Shown: positions 1-10,290, counted from the stretch's first letter. The stretch: DNA of 64,000 nt from Bacteroidota bacterium (GCA_016715505.1 JADJZY010000034.1:338402-402401); one strand, 5' to 3'. The notes: generated from the letters alone by a model not told the origin. Program-made: numbers and translations.

Positions 1-1287
1 CCTCCGGATCATCATCCACCTCTATTTCCTGTTCAGCTTCTTGTTCCAAATTAATGAATTCAACTTCAAAACCGAATTCGCTGGATACCAATTCAATCAC
101 CTCGGCATCTAAGCGTTGGTTGATGGATACCATGATTCCCAAACTCATACATTTGCTAATCACATCTGTGAAACTCACATCCATCAGATTAGCTAATTCA
201 CTCACGGATATAAATTCTGTCAATTGAATTTTGTTATCCTCTGAACCCACATCGCGATGACGTTTTTCGGCCATTTCCTCCCGCTTGTTGCGGCGGTATT
301 TGGCTTTCAAACTTTACCACGGGTTGTAGTTCCAAGTTTTGCAAGGGTCTGTTTGATCTTATCCTGAATTTCATTCTGGTCAACTGCCTTATCGTCGGGA
401 CGTCGATTCCGGTCACCCGGACGAGGTTGATCACGTCGAACACCACCCGGACGGTTATCGGTTGTTTTAGGGGCCTGGGTCTTGCTTTCGTCACCCGCCA
501 GCGGAATACGCTTGCGTTTACGTTTTTCTTTCGGTTTATTATCCTTGTTTTCAACCGGCAAGCTAATATGGCCAACTACTTTAGGCCCTTCCAATTTATC
601 TCTTTTCAGGGTATGCAATTGCACTTCCTCAACCGGTTCTACCGGCGGAGTAATGACAGGTTCTGCCGGCTGAACAGCTTCCACTGCGGGAGCTTCTTCT
701 TTAGGCTCCTCTTTTTTTGGTTTTTTGTCTAAATCAATTCGACCCAAAATTTTTGGACCTTCCAGTTCCGGTGCATCAATTTTTACCTTTTCAGCAGGCT
801 TGACCACTTTTTTACGCGGTGCTTCTTCTTCTGCCGCTTCCGGTTCTTTCTGTTCTTTCTTGGCTTTTGTAGATTTAACTGGTTTTTCTTCTTCGGCAAC
901 CGGTTCAACCTCTACCTTTTTTACAGGTTTGGGTTTGGGTTCGAGGTCTATTTTACCAACGATATCTACCTTAACGGCTTCTTCTTTCTTTAATGAAACG
1001 ATTTCCTCTTTCTTCACTTCTTTCACTTCCTTCGCTTCTTTGGCTTCTTTGGCTTTCTTTCCTTCAGCCATTGTTTTAGCCAAAATGACGTTGTCACTTT
1101 TCTTTTTGGCAGCGCGCTCAGCGTCATACTCTGCAATCAGTGCATGGTACATTTCGGCCGACAATACCGGATCAGGTTTATTGTCGACAGAAAATCCGGA
1201 TTTCGACAGGAATTCTAATATGGTTGTTTTACCCACATTAAATTCCCGGGCAGCCTTCATGAGTCTTATGGTGTTGTTCTCTGACAT
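1..1287 (-). CDS. infB: Translation initiation factor IF-2, N-terminal part (runs off left edge; one frameshift)
   Basis: IF-2 is the GTPase that places initiator fMet-tRNA on the 30S subunit. Only the N-terminal part is here. Residues 1-60 form the IF2_N helical domain (KAAREFNVGKTTILEFL), followed by a long Lys/Glu/Pro-rich linker to about residue 320, as is usual in Bacteroidota. The frame closes at 307, but adding one base to the T run at 313-315 restores KAKYRRNKREEMAEKRHRD and then the second IF2_N-like segment (VSELANLMDVSFTDVISKCMSLG), open to base 1. The shift is therefore probably a sequencing error. The G domain lies outside the window. It is last in the rimP-nusA-infB order, 130 bp after nusA. 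Identity is near certain. Confidence 0.95.
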
Positions 1288-1417
1288 CTTTTGTTTTTAG
1301 TCTGACTACCTCTTTGTGGCAATCATTCTGAGTTAATTTTTTTTATATCGTCGTCTTCAGAACCGAAAATCGACTGGTATAATTGATCCGGTTGTAAAGA
1401 TAGTTTTTTTATCCCTT

Positions 1418-2673
1418 TTAACCGGCACTTTCTTCTTCATCGAATTCACGTTTCAGAATATCTTTCACATCCTGAATGGTTTCTTCTTCAAGGTCGGTAC
1501 GGCGGATCAGTTCTTCATCGGTTAAATTCAGGATACTACGGGCCGTATCGCAACCCACTTTTTTGAATTCGTCAATCACCCATGCATCGATTTCGTCGCC
1601 AAATTCATCCAGATTGATATCAAATTCGCCTTCTTCCAGATCATCTCTGAACACATCAATATTGTATTCCGTTAGCTCCTGTGCCAGTTTAATGTTGACC
1701 CCTCTTTTACCAATGGCCAATGAAACCTGATCGGCCTTCATAAATACTTCAGCATATTTGGCCGTATCATCGATATTCATCGAGGTGATTTTGGCTGGTG
1801 TCAACGAACGTTGAATCAACAATTGTATATTTTGGGTATAGTTGATGATATCGATATTCTCATTGCGCAATTCACGCACGATGCCATGAATACGACTTCC
1901 TTTCATTCCCACGCAAGCACCAACCGGATCGATACGATCATCATAACTCTCCACGGCTACTTTTGCACGCTCTCCTGGTTCACGTACAATTTTTTTAATG
2001 CTAATCAGTCCATCCATAATTTCAGGAACTTCAATCTCCAGTAATTTAGCGAGGAAAGTCGGATGGGTTCGGGATAAAATGATGATAGCTGAATTGTTTC
2101 TTAATTCCACTTTTTTAACCACTGCGCGTACACTTTCTCCTTTTTTGAAATAATCCGTAGGGATTTGTTCTGATTTAGGAAGTATCAATTCATTGCCTTC
2201 GTCATCGATGAGCATGATTTCTTTTTTCCAAACCTGATATACTTCTCCTGAAATAATTTCACCTTCGCGCTCCTTATATTTTCCAGCAAGATATTTTTCT
2301 TCAAATCACTGATACGGGAAGCCAATGTTTGTTTGGCTGCTAGGATAGCCCGGCGTCCGAATGATTCCATGGTGAGTTCTTCATAAACTTCATCGCCAAC
2401 TTCGTAACTATCATCCATTTTTTTAGCTTCAGATAATTCGATTTGGGTATCATCATTCATGATGTCTTCATCGCGAACCACTTCACGTCGCTGAAAAATT
2501 TCAAGGTCACCCGTTTGGTCATTTACAATGACGTCAAAATTTTCATCGCTGTAATATTTTTTACGGAGCAATGTTTTGAATACATCTTCAATTACCTTGA
2601 TCAGGGTTGGCCTGTCGATATGCTCAGCTTCTTTAAATTCCGCAAACGAATCGATTAAATTGATACTTGCCAT
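1418..2673 (-). CDS. nusA: Transcription termination/antitermination factor NusA (one frameshift)
   Basis: NusA binds RNA polymerase and nascent RNA and modulates pausing, termination and antitermination. Two overlapping frames (2185-2673 and 1418-2215) join to about 418 residues if one base is added to the T run at 2294-2298, giving LKKKYLAGKYKEREGEI across the junction. Order: NusA N-terminal domain (about 1-125), S1 domain (GEIISGEVYQVWKKE onward), then KH1 and KH2 with DPVGACVGMKGSRI and SLAIGKRGVNIKLAQ. A short acidic C-terminal extension follows and ends EEESAG. It lies 33 bp downstream of rimP in the classic operon. The break in an essential gene at a homopolymer points to a base-calling error. 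Confidence 0.95.
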
Positions 2674-2706
2674 GGCTTTTATTTGTGTGTTAAAATATAC
2701 GTTGTT

Positions 2707-3183
2707 TTAAAATTCAATACAAACAAGGGCTTTTTGAATGTCTGTAAATAAGAGGGTTCGTTGTTCCGGTTCGAGGGCTGTTTTTTTTCCGCCCCTTTTG
2801 AGTGGAATGATTTCAACTCGAATGCCATCTTCCTCCACCGACAATAATCTGCCGAGGATACCGGGCTCATCTTCGTTGACCAATTCGATTTCCAATTTAC
2901 GTCCAATGTGTTTGTGATATTGCCTGGTTTGTTTAAGGGGCATATCCACACCCGGACTGGAAACTTCAATTGAAAAATCACCTTCAGGATAAAGGGCAGC
3001 TTCCTCGATTTTACGTCGAAGGCTTCGGTTAATGCCTATACATTTCTCCAGCGTAAATCCGGCGTCGGCATCGATATACACTTTATAATTATTGGTTGGC
3101 TTTACTTTGAAGTCAACCAAAAAGCAATCGCTGCCTTCCAGGCTTTCCTGAATAAAAATGGCTATTTGTTCCTGATTTGTCAT
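2707..3183 (-). CDS. rimP: Ribosome maturation factor RimP
   Basis: This cytoplasmic factor, required for 30S subunit maturation, is 158 residues long, the family's usual size. The N-terminal alpha/beta domain carries the family pattern (CFLVDFKVKP, YIDADAGFTLEKC, INRSLRRKIEE, YPEGDFSIEVSSPGVDMPL). The C-terminal Sm-like domain follows (GRKLEIEL, GILGRLLSVEEDGI). First gene of rimP-nusA-infB, as in most bacteria. The start at 3183 gives MTNQEQIAIFIQESLEG, matching the family N terminus. A hairpin-bearing leader lies directly upstream (3193-3255). Confidence 0.93.
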   Translation of the reverse strand: MTNQEQIAIFIQESLEGSDCFLVDFKVKPTNNYKVYIDADAGFTLEKCIGINRSLRRKIEEAALYPEGDFSIEVSSPGVDMPLKQTRQYHKHIGRKLEIELVNEDEPGILGRLLSVEEDGIRVEIIPLKRGGKKTALEPEQRTLLFTDIQKALVCIEF

Positions 3184-3192
3184 ATAAAAAAA

Positions 3193-3255
3193 TGCTCCGG
3201 TCAGACAAAAGAAGAAGGGAACCGCTACAGTTCCCTTCCGCTCAAATCTGGAGCA
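3193..3255 (-). promoter_or_regulatory. Nested hairpin just upstream of rimP
   Basis: A perfect 9-bp inverted repeat (GAAGGGAAC at 3214-3222, GTTCCCTTC at 3230-3238, 7-nt loop) sits inside an outer pair (TGCTCC at 3193-3198, GGAGCA at 3250-3255). It ends 10 bp before the rimP start. It could be a structured 5' leader of the rimP operon or the terminator of the gene at 3585-6215. No U tract follows on the minus strand, which argues against a simple intrinsic terminator. Confidence 0.5.
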
Positions 3256-3339
3256 AATGTAGGCTTTTTAGGCTTATCTGCCAAACTGATTTTTACCCCT
3301 TCTGCTAAGAGGGGGTTAATGAAATTATTCGAAGCGGTT

Positions 3340-3570
3340 TAAAAGTGTTCTTCCTAAACCAACTATGCACACATAGACGAGGCTTCGCGTGAAGGATGGT
3401 AGCGAAAAGCCCGGAGCCCGCGAGGACTTGCAGCGAACAGCCTGACCGCTGAGCAATTGCCGGGCAGGACGCGCGTTTGTACATTGACTTGCTGAGCCCT
3501 TTGCACAATGGCCTTTTGTGTAGTCCACTCAGAAAGGGGCTCAGCTTATTCCGGCAATGGCTCAGCGGAC
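3340..3570. repeat. Strongly palindromic, GC-rich intergenic element
   Basis: This stretch differs in composition from the AT-rich genes around it and holds nested inverted repeats. The outer arms are CCGCTGAGCAATTGCCGG (3446-3463) and CCGGCAATGGCTCAGCGG (3551-3568), 17 of 18 paired. The inner arms are GCTGAGCCCTTT (3491-3502) and AAAGGGGCTCAGC (3533-3545), with one bulged G. A small CACAA/TTGTG hairpin sits at the tip. Reading frames across it look spurious. It has the look of a REP/BIME or MITE-like dispersed element, but no second copy was seen in this window, so the class is inference. Confidence 0.55.
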
Positions 3571-3584
3571 ACGCCAAAAAAAAA

Positions 3585-6215
3585 TTAAAATGCAAAACGC
3601 AAACTTGCAAAAATTCCAAATTTGCGGGCGGGTGTATCGTTGAGGGTCGTTACCGATAGAAGGCGCCAAACACAGTCGATGCGGAGGACGCGAAAAATAT
3701 TTTCGATTCCTGTACCGGCCTCTATGTATGGTGCAGCTCGCAGGGATTGAAAAGCATAACCTTTATCAAAATTTAATGATTTGTTTTCAGGACTCAGACT
3801 GCCATACACCCCTTTCATGTTCCAGAATGTACGCAATTTCATTTTTTTGAGATAAGGAATATATTTAAAGAACAAACTTCCCATGCTATGTTCCGTGATG
3901 AGTCCGACATATTTATCCGAAATATACTCGTATCGATACATCATATTGAAGGTTCGGGCATTGTAGTAATAGAATTCGTTGCCGGGATGAATTTCGAGCA
4001 GGGGATAAGGTAATGTCCCAAAAATCCGACCGGCAAAAACATTATAATAGAGCGAACCCAATCGACTGATTTTTTGATTATCCGATAAACTAAATCGCAA
4101 TCGGGTGTATTGATACTGACCATCCGGAAAATTGCGGAGACCTAAACCAAGCGTAAAGCGTACGATGGGATATTGGGTCCCGAGTGAAGTACGCCAGTAA
4201 TTGCCTTCAACAAATTGTTCCTTGTATGCAAATCGAAGATCGGCGCCAATTTCATTCACCGCAATACCTTGCGTGGAACGTCCGCGGCTATCCGTAAAAA
4301 TTCCGATGGATGGCAAGGGTGAATAAGGCGTAAAATGCCTTCGTTCAGCAAACAATTGATAACTAAACCCGTTGAAAAAACTTTGCATAAACTCAAAGCG
4401 TGTTTTGGTAACAAATGCAAGCTTCCAGGGGACATTTTTTTTGCGCCCGATGGAACTAAAAATATTATCAATAGATGCAGACTGATCATATTGATTCACT
4501 GTATTGTCTACATCATGCCGATGCTCTGCATACAAATACATGCGAGGACTGCGTTTTAGCAACCACAAGGCAGAGCCTCCGTATTTCCAACGGGCATCTC
4601 GGGTACCGTAGGCCACATAGCCATTGAGATATATATTTTCGAACAATTTGGGCGTGGTGCCTATATTAAAACGGAAACGAGGGCCTTCGATGATATTGTT
4701 GCTGTACAAATTATAAATAGGTCCTATTTCAATGGGCCCGAATTCTTTAATTCCGGTGCCTAAGAGATAAAAGATATTGTAGTATTTTTTATAAACCGGC
4801 AAATGTTGTATGGTATCAATCATCCGATAAATAGCCTTTTCGTTTTTACTGAGTGAATCATGTCGAACAGAATTCCAGTAGGACTCATCACGATTCAAAG
4901 CACCTTCATCCATCTCCGTATCTGCATGGTTTTTTTTACTGAGGATAGTGGCTTCAATATCGGGTTGATTGATCCGGATATTTTTATACGTTGTGGTTTT
5001 CCGACCCAGGAAGCCCGCAACCTTATCGCCATGAGGAGGTAAAAAATCAACGTAAAATTTATCCTTTACCAGAAACCAAAGACTATCGCCAACGCAGCGA
5101 AATTCCTGCCAAAGCGTAACCTTGTTCACCCAGTTTACATTTTGATCTTTGGTCACGATCATATTGATTTTTTGGACTGCAAAATCGGTGTCATGAATCC
5201 AAAAATCTCCTTGAAAAGTATGTTCGCCCGAACGCTTAGGCGTAAATACCACCTGATAACACAAACGATGATCGATGTATTGCGTATCTACTAATTGATA
5301 TTTGTAAAAAAACGGAGCGTCGTTTGCAATGGGACTGACAAAATTGACATTAAATACCGGAATCTGATTGTCGTAGATATTGATGTTCTGATACATAGAC
5401 CCTAACATCTGAGATACACTTTGGTTTTTATATCCGGAAATCCTGGAGCCCCGGATATACTCTTTCATTTTTTTGGGTTTTTTCTGGTAATAATAATCCG
5501 AAATGGTCTCCGTTAGAAAGAGGGGCAAAAACGGTTTCTCCTCAGAACTGGAATCAATAAAATTTTTGACGAAATCGAATTTCTTCAGGATGGGTGATTG
5601 CTTAAAGGCCTTAGGAGGGATTTTATTAATATCCATTTCCAATTTATTATACACTTCATACGCATAATGATCGGCCTGATCAATGTTATGGGTGGATTTA
5701 TTTTTTATGACTTTTTTGACCAGCTTTAGCGCAGGATCTTTATCAATACGAATAACAAAGTCTTTCATCTGCACTGAAGATCTTTCCATTTCAACCTTGT
5801 AGAACATCTCCGGTGCAGTGACATCCAGGGGAATGATTTTTTTAGAATATCCAATGCTGCTAAAGGCAAGAGAATCAAGAGGTAAGTTCTCCAATACAAA
5901 TAAAAATTTACCATCAATATCGGCTTTCTTTCCTACGGATGTTCCCGGAAAAAAAACAGTGGCGAATGATATGGGTTCATTGGTGGTAAAATCCAACACC
6001 ACCCCCTGTATCGTTTTTTTCCCCTTTAATAATTTAGTTTGATCGACTTTTATTTCCAAGGGCTTTAAACTGTCAGTTCGTCGCAACAAAGAATCAGACT
6101 GGGGTGTTTGAACTTCCTTGATTAAAGAATCCTGCACAGTTTGAGCCCTGACTCTTTCGGTGCAGATTCCCAACAAAACAACAAATAGGCAAACAGTAGG
6201 TAAAAGTCTAACCAT
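3585..6215 (-). CDS. DUF5686 family outer-membrane protein with carboxypeptidase-regulatory-like domain
   Basis: 876 residues. A signal peptide (about 1-24, hydrophobic core VCLFVVLLGI) is followed by a linker. At about 62-150 is a carboxypeptidase-D regulatory-like beta-sandwich (TIQGVVLDFTTNEPISFATVFFPG, GKKADIDGKF), common at the N terminus of Bacteroidota outer-membrane proteins. The rest is the DUF5686 region ending in alternating aromatic beta strands and a terminal FGIFASLRFAF, typical of a barrel. Function in the family is unknown. The start lies 4 bp downstream of the preceding gene's stop, so the two are probably co-transcribed. The palindromic element at 3340-3570 follows the stop. 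Confidence 0.8.
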   Translation of the reverse strand: MVRLLPTVCLFVVLLGICTERVRAQTVQDSLIKEVQTPQSDSLLRRTDSLKPLEIKVDQTKLLKGKKTIQGVVLDFTTNEPISFATVFFPGTSVGKKADIDGKFLFVLENLPLDSLAFSSIGYSKKIIPLDVTAPEMFYKVEMERSSVQMKDFVIRIDKDPALKLVKKVIKNKSTHNIDQADHYAYEVYNKLEMDINKIPPKAFKQSPILKKFDFVKNFIDSSSEEKPFLPLFLTETISDYYYQKKPKKMKEYIRGSRISGYKNQSVSQMLGSMYQNINIYDNQIPVFNVNFVSPIANDAPFFYKYQLVDTQYIDHRLCYQVVFTPKRSGEHTFQGDFWIHDTDFAVQKINMIVTKDQNVNWVNKVTLWQEFRCVGDSLWFLVKDKFYVDFLPPHGDKVAGFLGRKTTTYKNIRINQPDIEATILSKKNHADTEMDEGALNRDESYWNSVRHDSLSKNEKAIYRMIDTIQHLPVYKKYYNIFYLLGTGIKEFGPIEIGPIYNLYSNNIIEGPRFRFNIGTTPKLFENIYLNGYVAYGTRDARWKYGGSALWLLKRSPRMYLYAEHRHDVDNTVNQYDQSASIDNIFSSIGRKKNVPWKLAFVTKTRFEFMQSFFNGFSYQLFAERRHFTPYSPLPSIGIFTDSRGRSTQGIAVNEIGADLRFAYKEQFVEGNYWRTSLGTQYPIVRFTLGLGLRNFPDGQYQYTRLRFSLSDNQKISRLGSLYYNVFAGRIFGTLPYPLLEIHPGNEFYYYNARTFNMMYRYEYISDKYVGLITEHSMGSLFFKYIPYLKKMKLRTFWNMKGVYGSLSPENKSLNFDKGYAFQSLRAAPYIEAGTGIENIFRVLRIDCVWRLLSVTTLNDTPARKFGIFASLRFAF

Positions 6216-6218
6216 GCT

Positions 6219-9200
6219 TTAAAAATCAGTGGCCAGCGATACATGAATCATCGGCTTTTTAGCGCCTTCTATATTCCATGCAAAATCGGTGCGAATAAAA
6301 TAACCCAGAAAACGAGTTCTGAGACCGGCACCATAACCTAAGCCAAAATCGTATTTAGAATTTTCGAGATAAACTGTAACGGGACTATTTTGATTACGGA
6401 TGACAATGGGGCTTTTTATATTATCACTATTGGGCAATACACCTTTCCATGCACTTCCAATATCAGCAAAAGCAACCACTTGTAAGTTTCGAATGAAGCC
6501 GGAACGTATTGGTTTTTTGAAAAATGTTTGATAGATTGGAATTCGGATTTCTTCGTTGACCACCATAAAACTATTCCCATTTCGGGCACCCTGACGATAG
6601 CCCCTGAGGTTTGTGGCCAATGATTGAAATGCATAATTTTGAGTCAGATCAATGCTCACATTCTGATCAAATTTTGGATTCAGATCATTGTCGACACCAC
6701 CCACGAAATACAAAATTTTGGCATTCCCACCACTGTGAGCTCCTGCAATGCGTGAAGCGATGATGACATTTTTATAGAGGGTTGTATAGTTGCGTGCATC
6801 ATATCCAAAATTGTAAAACCCTTTGGTGTCCTCATTGAATTTATATTGATATTCGGCAAAAATTTTCGCCCGGGTACCTTTCCAAATATTACGCATTGGG
6901 TTGATGGTGTTGTCAAAAACATACTCAGCCCGACTTACCGTCCAGAATTGTAAATCATCTTCAATTCCTATGCTGTATCTATCCTGTGCTTTGATTCGAA
7001 TGCGGTCGTAACGCACCCCAAAACTCAAACGAATACTTTTTAAAATATCCAAAGGATAATTCAGATGAGCCTGAATATAATCGGTGCCCACTTTGCCTTT
7101 AACCGGATATGGACTCCAGTTAGGTGCGACGCCATCCCGAAAATCATAATCATTGGTACGGGCGCTGTGAAAGTAGAGAACGCCCCAATCTGTTCTTTTT
7201 CGAAAATGATCGAATTGCAAAAAATAATCCAAAGAACGAAGATCTGCGCTGAGTCGCATACCACCGGTAATTTTATAATCTTCCATGACATCGGTCAGAG
7301 AAGAAGTTAAAAATCCGGATAAAGCCTGATTTTGAAATTGCCCCCCGTTGTACCCAAAGGCCTGATATCTTGTAAATAGGAGGGTATTATCCAGAGAGGT
7401 TTGTATAAAATCCGGATTAAAACTCGTCGTATACTTTTTAGGTTTTACTGTTTGCTGAGCACCAATAAATAACTGATAACGTGATGTTCTGCTGAAGGTA
7501 TTGGCAAATACAGATTCCAAAAAATCATTGCTGCTGGTATCTTCATCAAAAGGGGTTTGATACAAATACCCCATGTCTGTGTTCTGCGGTTCAGTCGAAA
7601 TTGTATCTGAGGTAAGTACCGTTTGTTTCGCTATACTATCTCCATATTGATCATCTGCCTGTTGTAATAAATATTGGGGTGTTTGATAAATAATGATTTC
7701 TTTCCCATGATGTGCCACTTCCATAATACTGGCATTCTGATGCACATAATCCTGTTTGATGATATTAAAATCGAATGGCCTTGCGTCGCTGACCTGAAAG
7801 GTATCTCGCTCAGTTTGTCGCTTTTGGATTTTTACAATTTTACGTTTCAGACTACCTCCTTCGTTTTGCAGATAGGAGAAGGATTCCATCCCCCATTGAA
7901 TAGGCTGTAATATTTCGGTATTGGTTTGACTGAGTTGTTGCAAATTCGTCCCTTTGGCAGGGTCGTATAAATACAAATTAAACTGCGGATTAAATGCATC
8001 GCTTTTGGCATTGTCACCCAGGAAGGGCGTTGTACGATTCGATAAAAATAAAACCCCGGTATTTACGCCGTTTTGCACCCATATTGGATTTTTATCATCA
8101 AATAAATCCTGCGTAATTGGCTCTACCCGATTGTTCTTAATCGTCAGACGAAAGAGATCGCTTTGTCCTTTTTTAATGGCGGAAATAATCAAGGTATTTT
8201 CATCTTCATTAAAACAAAAGCCTGTTATGCGCTCAACCTTGCGTGAAGGGATCACCCTGTTTTCCATTTTTCGGGAGCCATTGGTGAAGATGCGCAAATT
8301 CAGGTTATTTCGTTTTTGATAAAGCACGCCTAATTTTCTTCCGCTCGTACTCCAGGTTAAGTAAGGATAATTGGGATCCTCCAATTCCTTGGCGGCACGA
8401 ATACCTCCTTCAACAATCAGGAATGCCTTGCCAAAACGTGTGTCTTGGATCCAAACGGAATACTCGCCATCTTTTTTAACGACATAAGCCAAATCCTTAC
8501 CCGAAGGCGATAAAGCAAAATTTGAATAACTCGCTCCGGGTTTAACGGGTATGCGGGTTAAAATTTTACGGGCGCTATCTGTGCTCAATAAGCCTGCACT
8601 CATTTTAGGAAATACGACTTCTTGTTCCCATTCCTTGAAGACTTCCTTTGCCGGTTTTTTGAGAACAATTTCAAGAGCAGCATTGACAGACTTTCGATAT
8701 CTGGTCAGATACAGTAAATTAGACACTGCATTATCGCCGTATTTCCTGGCAACAAAATCCCAAAAAGAATGCCCAACAAGAATAGGATTTTTAGTCGATA
8801 AATCTAAAAATGAGGCTTTACTCTTTCCGATGATCATGCTTTCCAATTCAGCCTGATTTTCGGGTGTCCAGTCATCACTGATATAAGATACATAACCGGT
8901 CACAAACCATTCCGGCAAATTCATCTTTACCGAATTCCTCACCATATCCTTGATATTATCCCCAAACAACATATTGTTTTTGATAACCACCGCAATTCCT
9001 TTTCTAATTTGCTTTTTAAGATGATTGTGATCACCGTTAAAATAAATGGGCAGATTATCACCTACCACATCATACTTCCCCCCATTGGCTTCATTGATCT
9101 GATCATTTTGTCGGCCAATATTGGTTTGTCGGTAATCGCCGAACGAATTATAAAGGATGATATTCAGCTTTTTGGTCATGCGCCCCCCCATAACGTACAC

Positions 9201-9437
9201 AATATTGGTTAGTTCCGTTTCGGCTACGTTCAGGCAATACATGGCATTGGCCTTGCCTTGGTCATAATAAAAAGACCGAAAATGGGTTGAATCGTAATAA
9301 CTCCAATTGAAAGTTCGGTACTGCACCCTATTCTGTCCAAATTGTTCCCAGGATGCCTGCCCCCAAATTGTTTGGTAGCAGCAACAGGCCAGGAGCATCA
9401 TGCAGAAAAAGAGTTTTGTGGACTTCAGTATGATCAT
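6219..9437 (-). CDS. Large secreted protein: peptidase-MA-like domain, TolB-like propeller, C-terminal outer-membrane barrel
   Basis: About 1072 residues from the start at 9437, chosen because MIILKSTKLFFCMMLL begins a clean signal peptide and a TAACTTTA box lies just upstream. A longer frame to 9485 only adds a charged segment. At about 30-300 is a region resembling peptidase-MA-like proteins (NLPEWFVTGYVSYISDDW, KAEVFKEWEQ-like end), but no HExxH zinc motif is visible, so catalysis is doubtful. PD40/TolB-type propeller blades follow (YPYLTWSTSGRKLGVLYQ, ITGFCFNEDENTLIISA). The last 370 residues form beta strands ending FIRTDFAWNIEGAKKPMIHVSLATDF-like (final residues ATDF), as in a surface-antigen barrel. 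Its partner at 3585-6215 starts 4 bp downstream. Confidence 0.65.
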   Translation of the reverse strand: MIILKSTKLFFCMMLLACCCYQTIWGQASWEQFGQNRVQYRTFNWSYYDSTHFRSFYYDQGKANAMYCLNVAETELTNIVYVMGGRMTKKLNIILYNSFGDYRQTNIGRQNDQINEANGGKYDVVGDNLPIYFNGDHNHLKKQIRKGIAVVIKNNMLFGDNIKDMVRNSVKMNLPEWFVTGYVSYISDDWTPENQAELESMIIGKSKASFLDLSTKNPILVGHSFWDFVARKYGDNAVSNLLYLTRYRKSVNAALEIVLKKPAKEVFKEWEQEVVFPKMSAGLLSTDSARKILTRIPVKPGASYSNFALSPSGKDLAYVVKKDGEYSVWIQDTRFGKAFLIVEGGIRAAKELEDPNYPYLTWSTSGRKLGVLYQKRNNLNLRIFTNGSRKMENRVIPSRKVERITGFCFNEDENTLIISAIKKGQSDLFRLTIKNNRVEPITQDLFDDKNPIWVQNGVNTGVLFLSNRTTPFLGDNAKSDAFNPQFNLYLYDPAKGTNLQQLSQTNTEILQPIQWGMESFSYLQNEGGSLKRKIVKIQKRQTERDTFQVSDARPFDFNIIKQDYVHQNASIMEVAHHGKEIIIYQTPQYLLQQADDQYGDSIAKQTVLTSDTISTEPQNTDMGYLYQTPFDEDTSSNDFLESVFANTFSRTSRYQLFIGAQQTVKPKKYTTSFNPDFIQTSLDNTLLFTRYQAFGYNGGQFQNQALSGFLTSSLTDVMEDYKITGGMRLSADLRSLDYFLQFDHFRKRTDWGVLYFHSARTNDYDFRDGVAPNWSPYPVKGKVGTDYIQAHLNYPLDILKSIRLSFGVRYDRIRIKAQDRYSIGIEDDLQFWTVSRAEYVFDNTINPMRNIWKGTRAKIFAEYQYKFNEDTKGFYNFGYDARNYTTLYKNVIIASRIAGAHSGGNAKILYFVGGVDNDLNPKFDQNVSIDLTQNYAFQSLATNLRGYRQGARNGNSFMVVNEEIRIPIYQTFFKKPIRSGFIRNLQVVAFADIGSAWKGVLPNSDNIKSPIVIRNQNSPVTVYLENSKYDFGLGYGAGLRTRFLGYFIRTDFAWNIEGAKKPMIHVSLATDF

Positions 9438-9618
9438 GAAAATTAAAGTTACGGTAAAAAATAAATACGGGCGTTTTTCGACCAAAATTGCGGTTTAAAG
9501 TTTAGTTCAGCATGCCGATTCATTCTTCCCGAACGAAGTAAACGCATGAATGTTGTTATTGGAGATAGATTTCTTCTTGTACATATTGTTGATTTCCATG
9601 TATTCAGGCTTATTTTGA

Positions 9619-9649
9619 TTGTCATACCCCCTACTTTGACTTAGTTTTG
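9619..9649 (+). promoter_or_regulatory. Predicted Bacteroidota sigma-A promoter, nearly leaderless
   Basis: TAGTTTTG (9642-9649) matches the phylum's -7 consensus TAnnTTTG. A TTG at 9619-9621 lies 20 bp upstream, a suitable -33 spacing. Only 5 bp separate the box from the ATG at 9655, so the transcript would start at or next to the start codon. Confidence 0.45.
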
Positions 9650-9654
9650 CGTCC

Positions 9655-10290
9655 ATGCATTTGCACTCCTTTACATTCAATCCCTTCTCCGAAAATACGT
9701 ATATCCTTTACAATGATGAAAAACAAGCCATCATCATAGACCCCGGAATGTATTTTGAAAATGAATTCAGACAATTTGATCATTTTATCACGGAGCAAGG
9801 ATTAGAGCCCATTTTATTGGTGAATACCCATACTCACCTGGATCATATCTTTGGAAATGCCCATGTTGTGCGCAAACATCAAATTCCAATAACCTTTCAC
9901 GAGGCCGACCGACCAGTATTTAATGCCGCCGGTTCTGCTGCTGCGTTGTATGATTTGCCTTTCGAAAAATCGCCCGAGCCCAATTTTTATACCGCCGAAG
10001 GGCAACAAATACAATTAGGCGCAATTTCTTTCGAAGTTATTTTAACACCAGGCCATTCTCCGGGATCCATCTGTTTGTATCATGCTGAGAGCAATACGTT
10101 AATTTCGGGTGATGTCTTATTTCAGATGAGCGTTGGGCGATCGGACCTACCCGGCGGAAATACAAATGATTTATACCAAAGCATCACCGGTAAATTATTT
10201 TCTTTACCAGATGAAACCAAGGTTTATAGCGGACATGGTCCGGTTACAACAATTGGATTTGAAAAAATGAACAATCCTTTTGTTCGATAA
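9655..10290 (+). CDS. Metallo-beta-lactamase-fold hydrolase (glyoxalase II-like)
   Basis: 211 residues. The zinc-binding motif THTHLDH is present near residue 59, with further ligands at TPGHSPGS and SGDVLF, and a late histidine in YSGHGPVTT. The length and the motif set match small YcbL/GloB-like MBL hydrolases common in Bacteroidota, which hydrolyse thioesters such as S-lactoylglutathione or act on related substrates. The substrate here cannot be told from sequence. Cytoplasmic, with no signal peptide. It is monocistronic and converges on the CvfB-like gene, with 12 bp between stops. Confidence 0.88.
   Translation: MHLHSFTFNPFSENTYILYNDEKQAIIIDPGMYFENEFRQFDHFITEQGLEPILLVNTHTHLDHIFGNAHVVRKHQIPITFHEADRPVFNAAGSAAALYDLPFEKSPEPNFYTAEGQQIQLGAISFEVILTPGHSPGSICLYHAESNTLISGDVLFQMSVGRSDLPGGNTNDLYQSITGKLFSLPDETKVYSGHGPVTTIGFEKMNNPFVR

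Noticed and set aside
3305..3619. Reading frames across the palindromic element
   Set aside because: They follow repeat arms on both strands and have no protein-like composition.
6219..9437. Calling the large protein an active metalloprotease
   Set aside because: No HExxH motif could be found in the peptidase-MA-like region.
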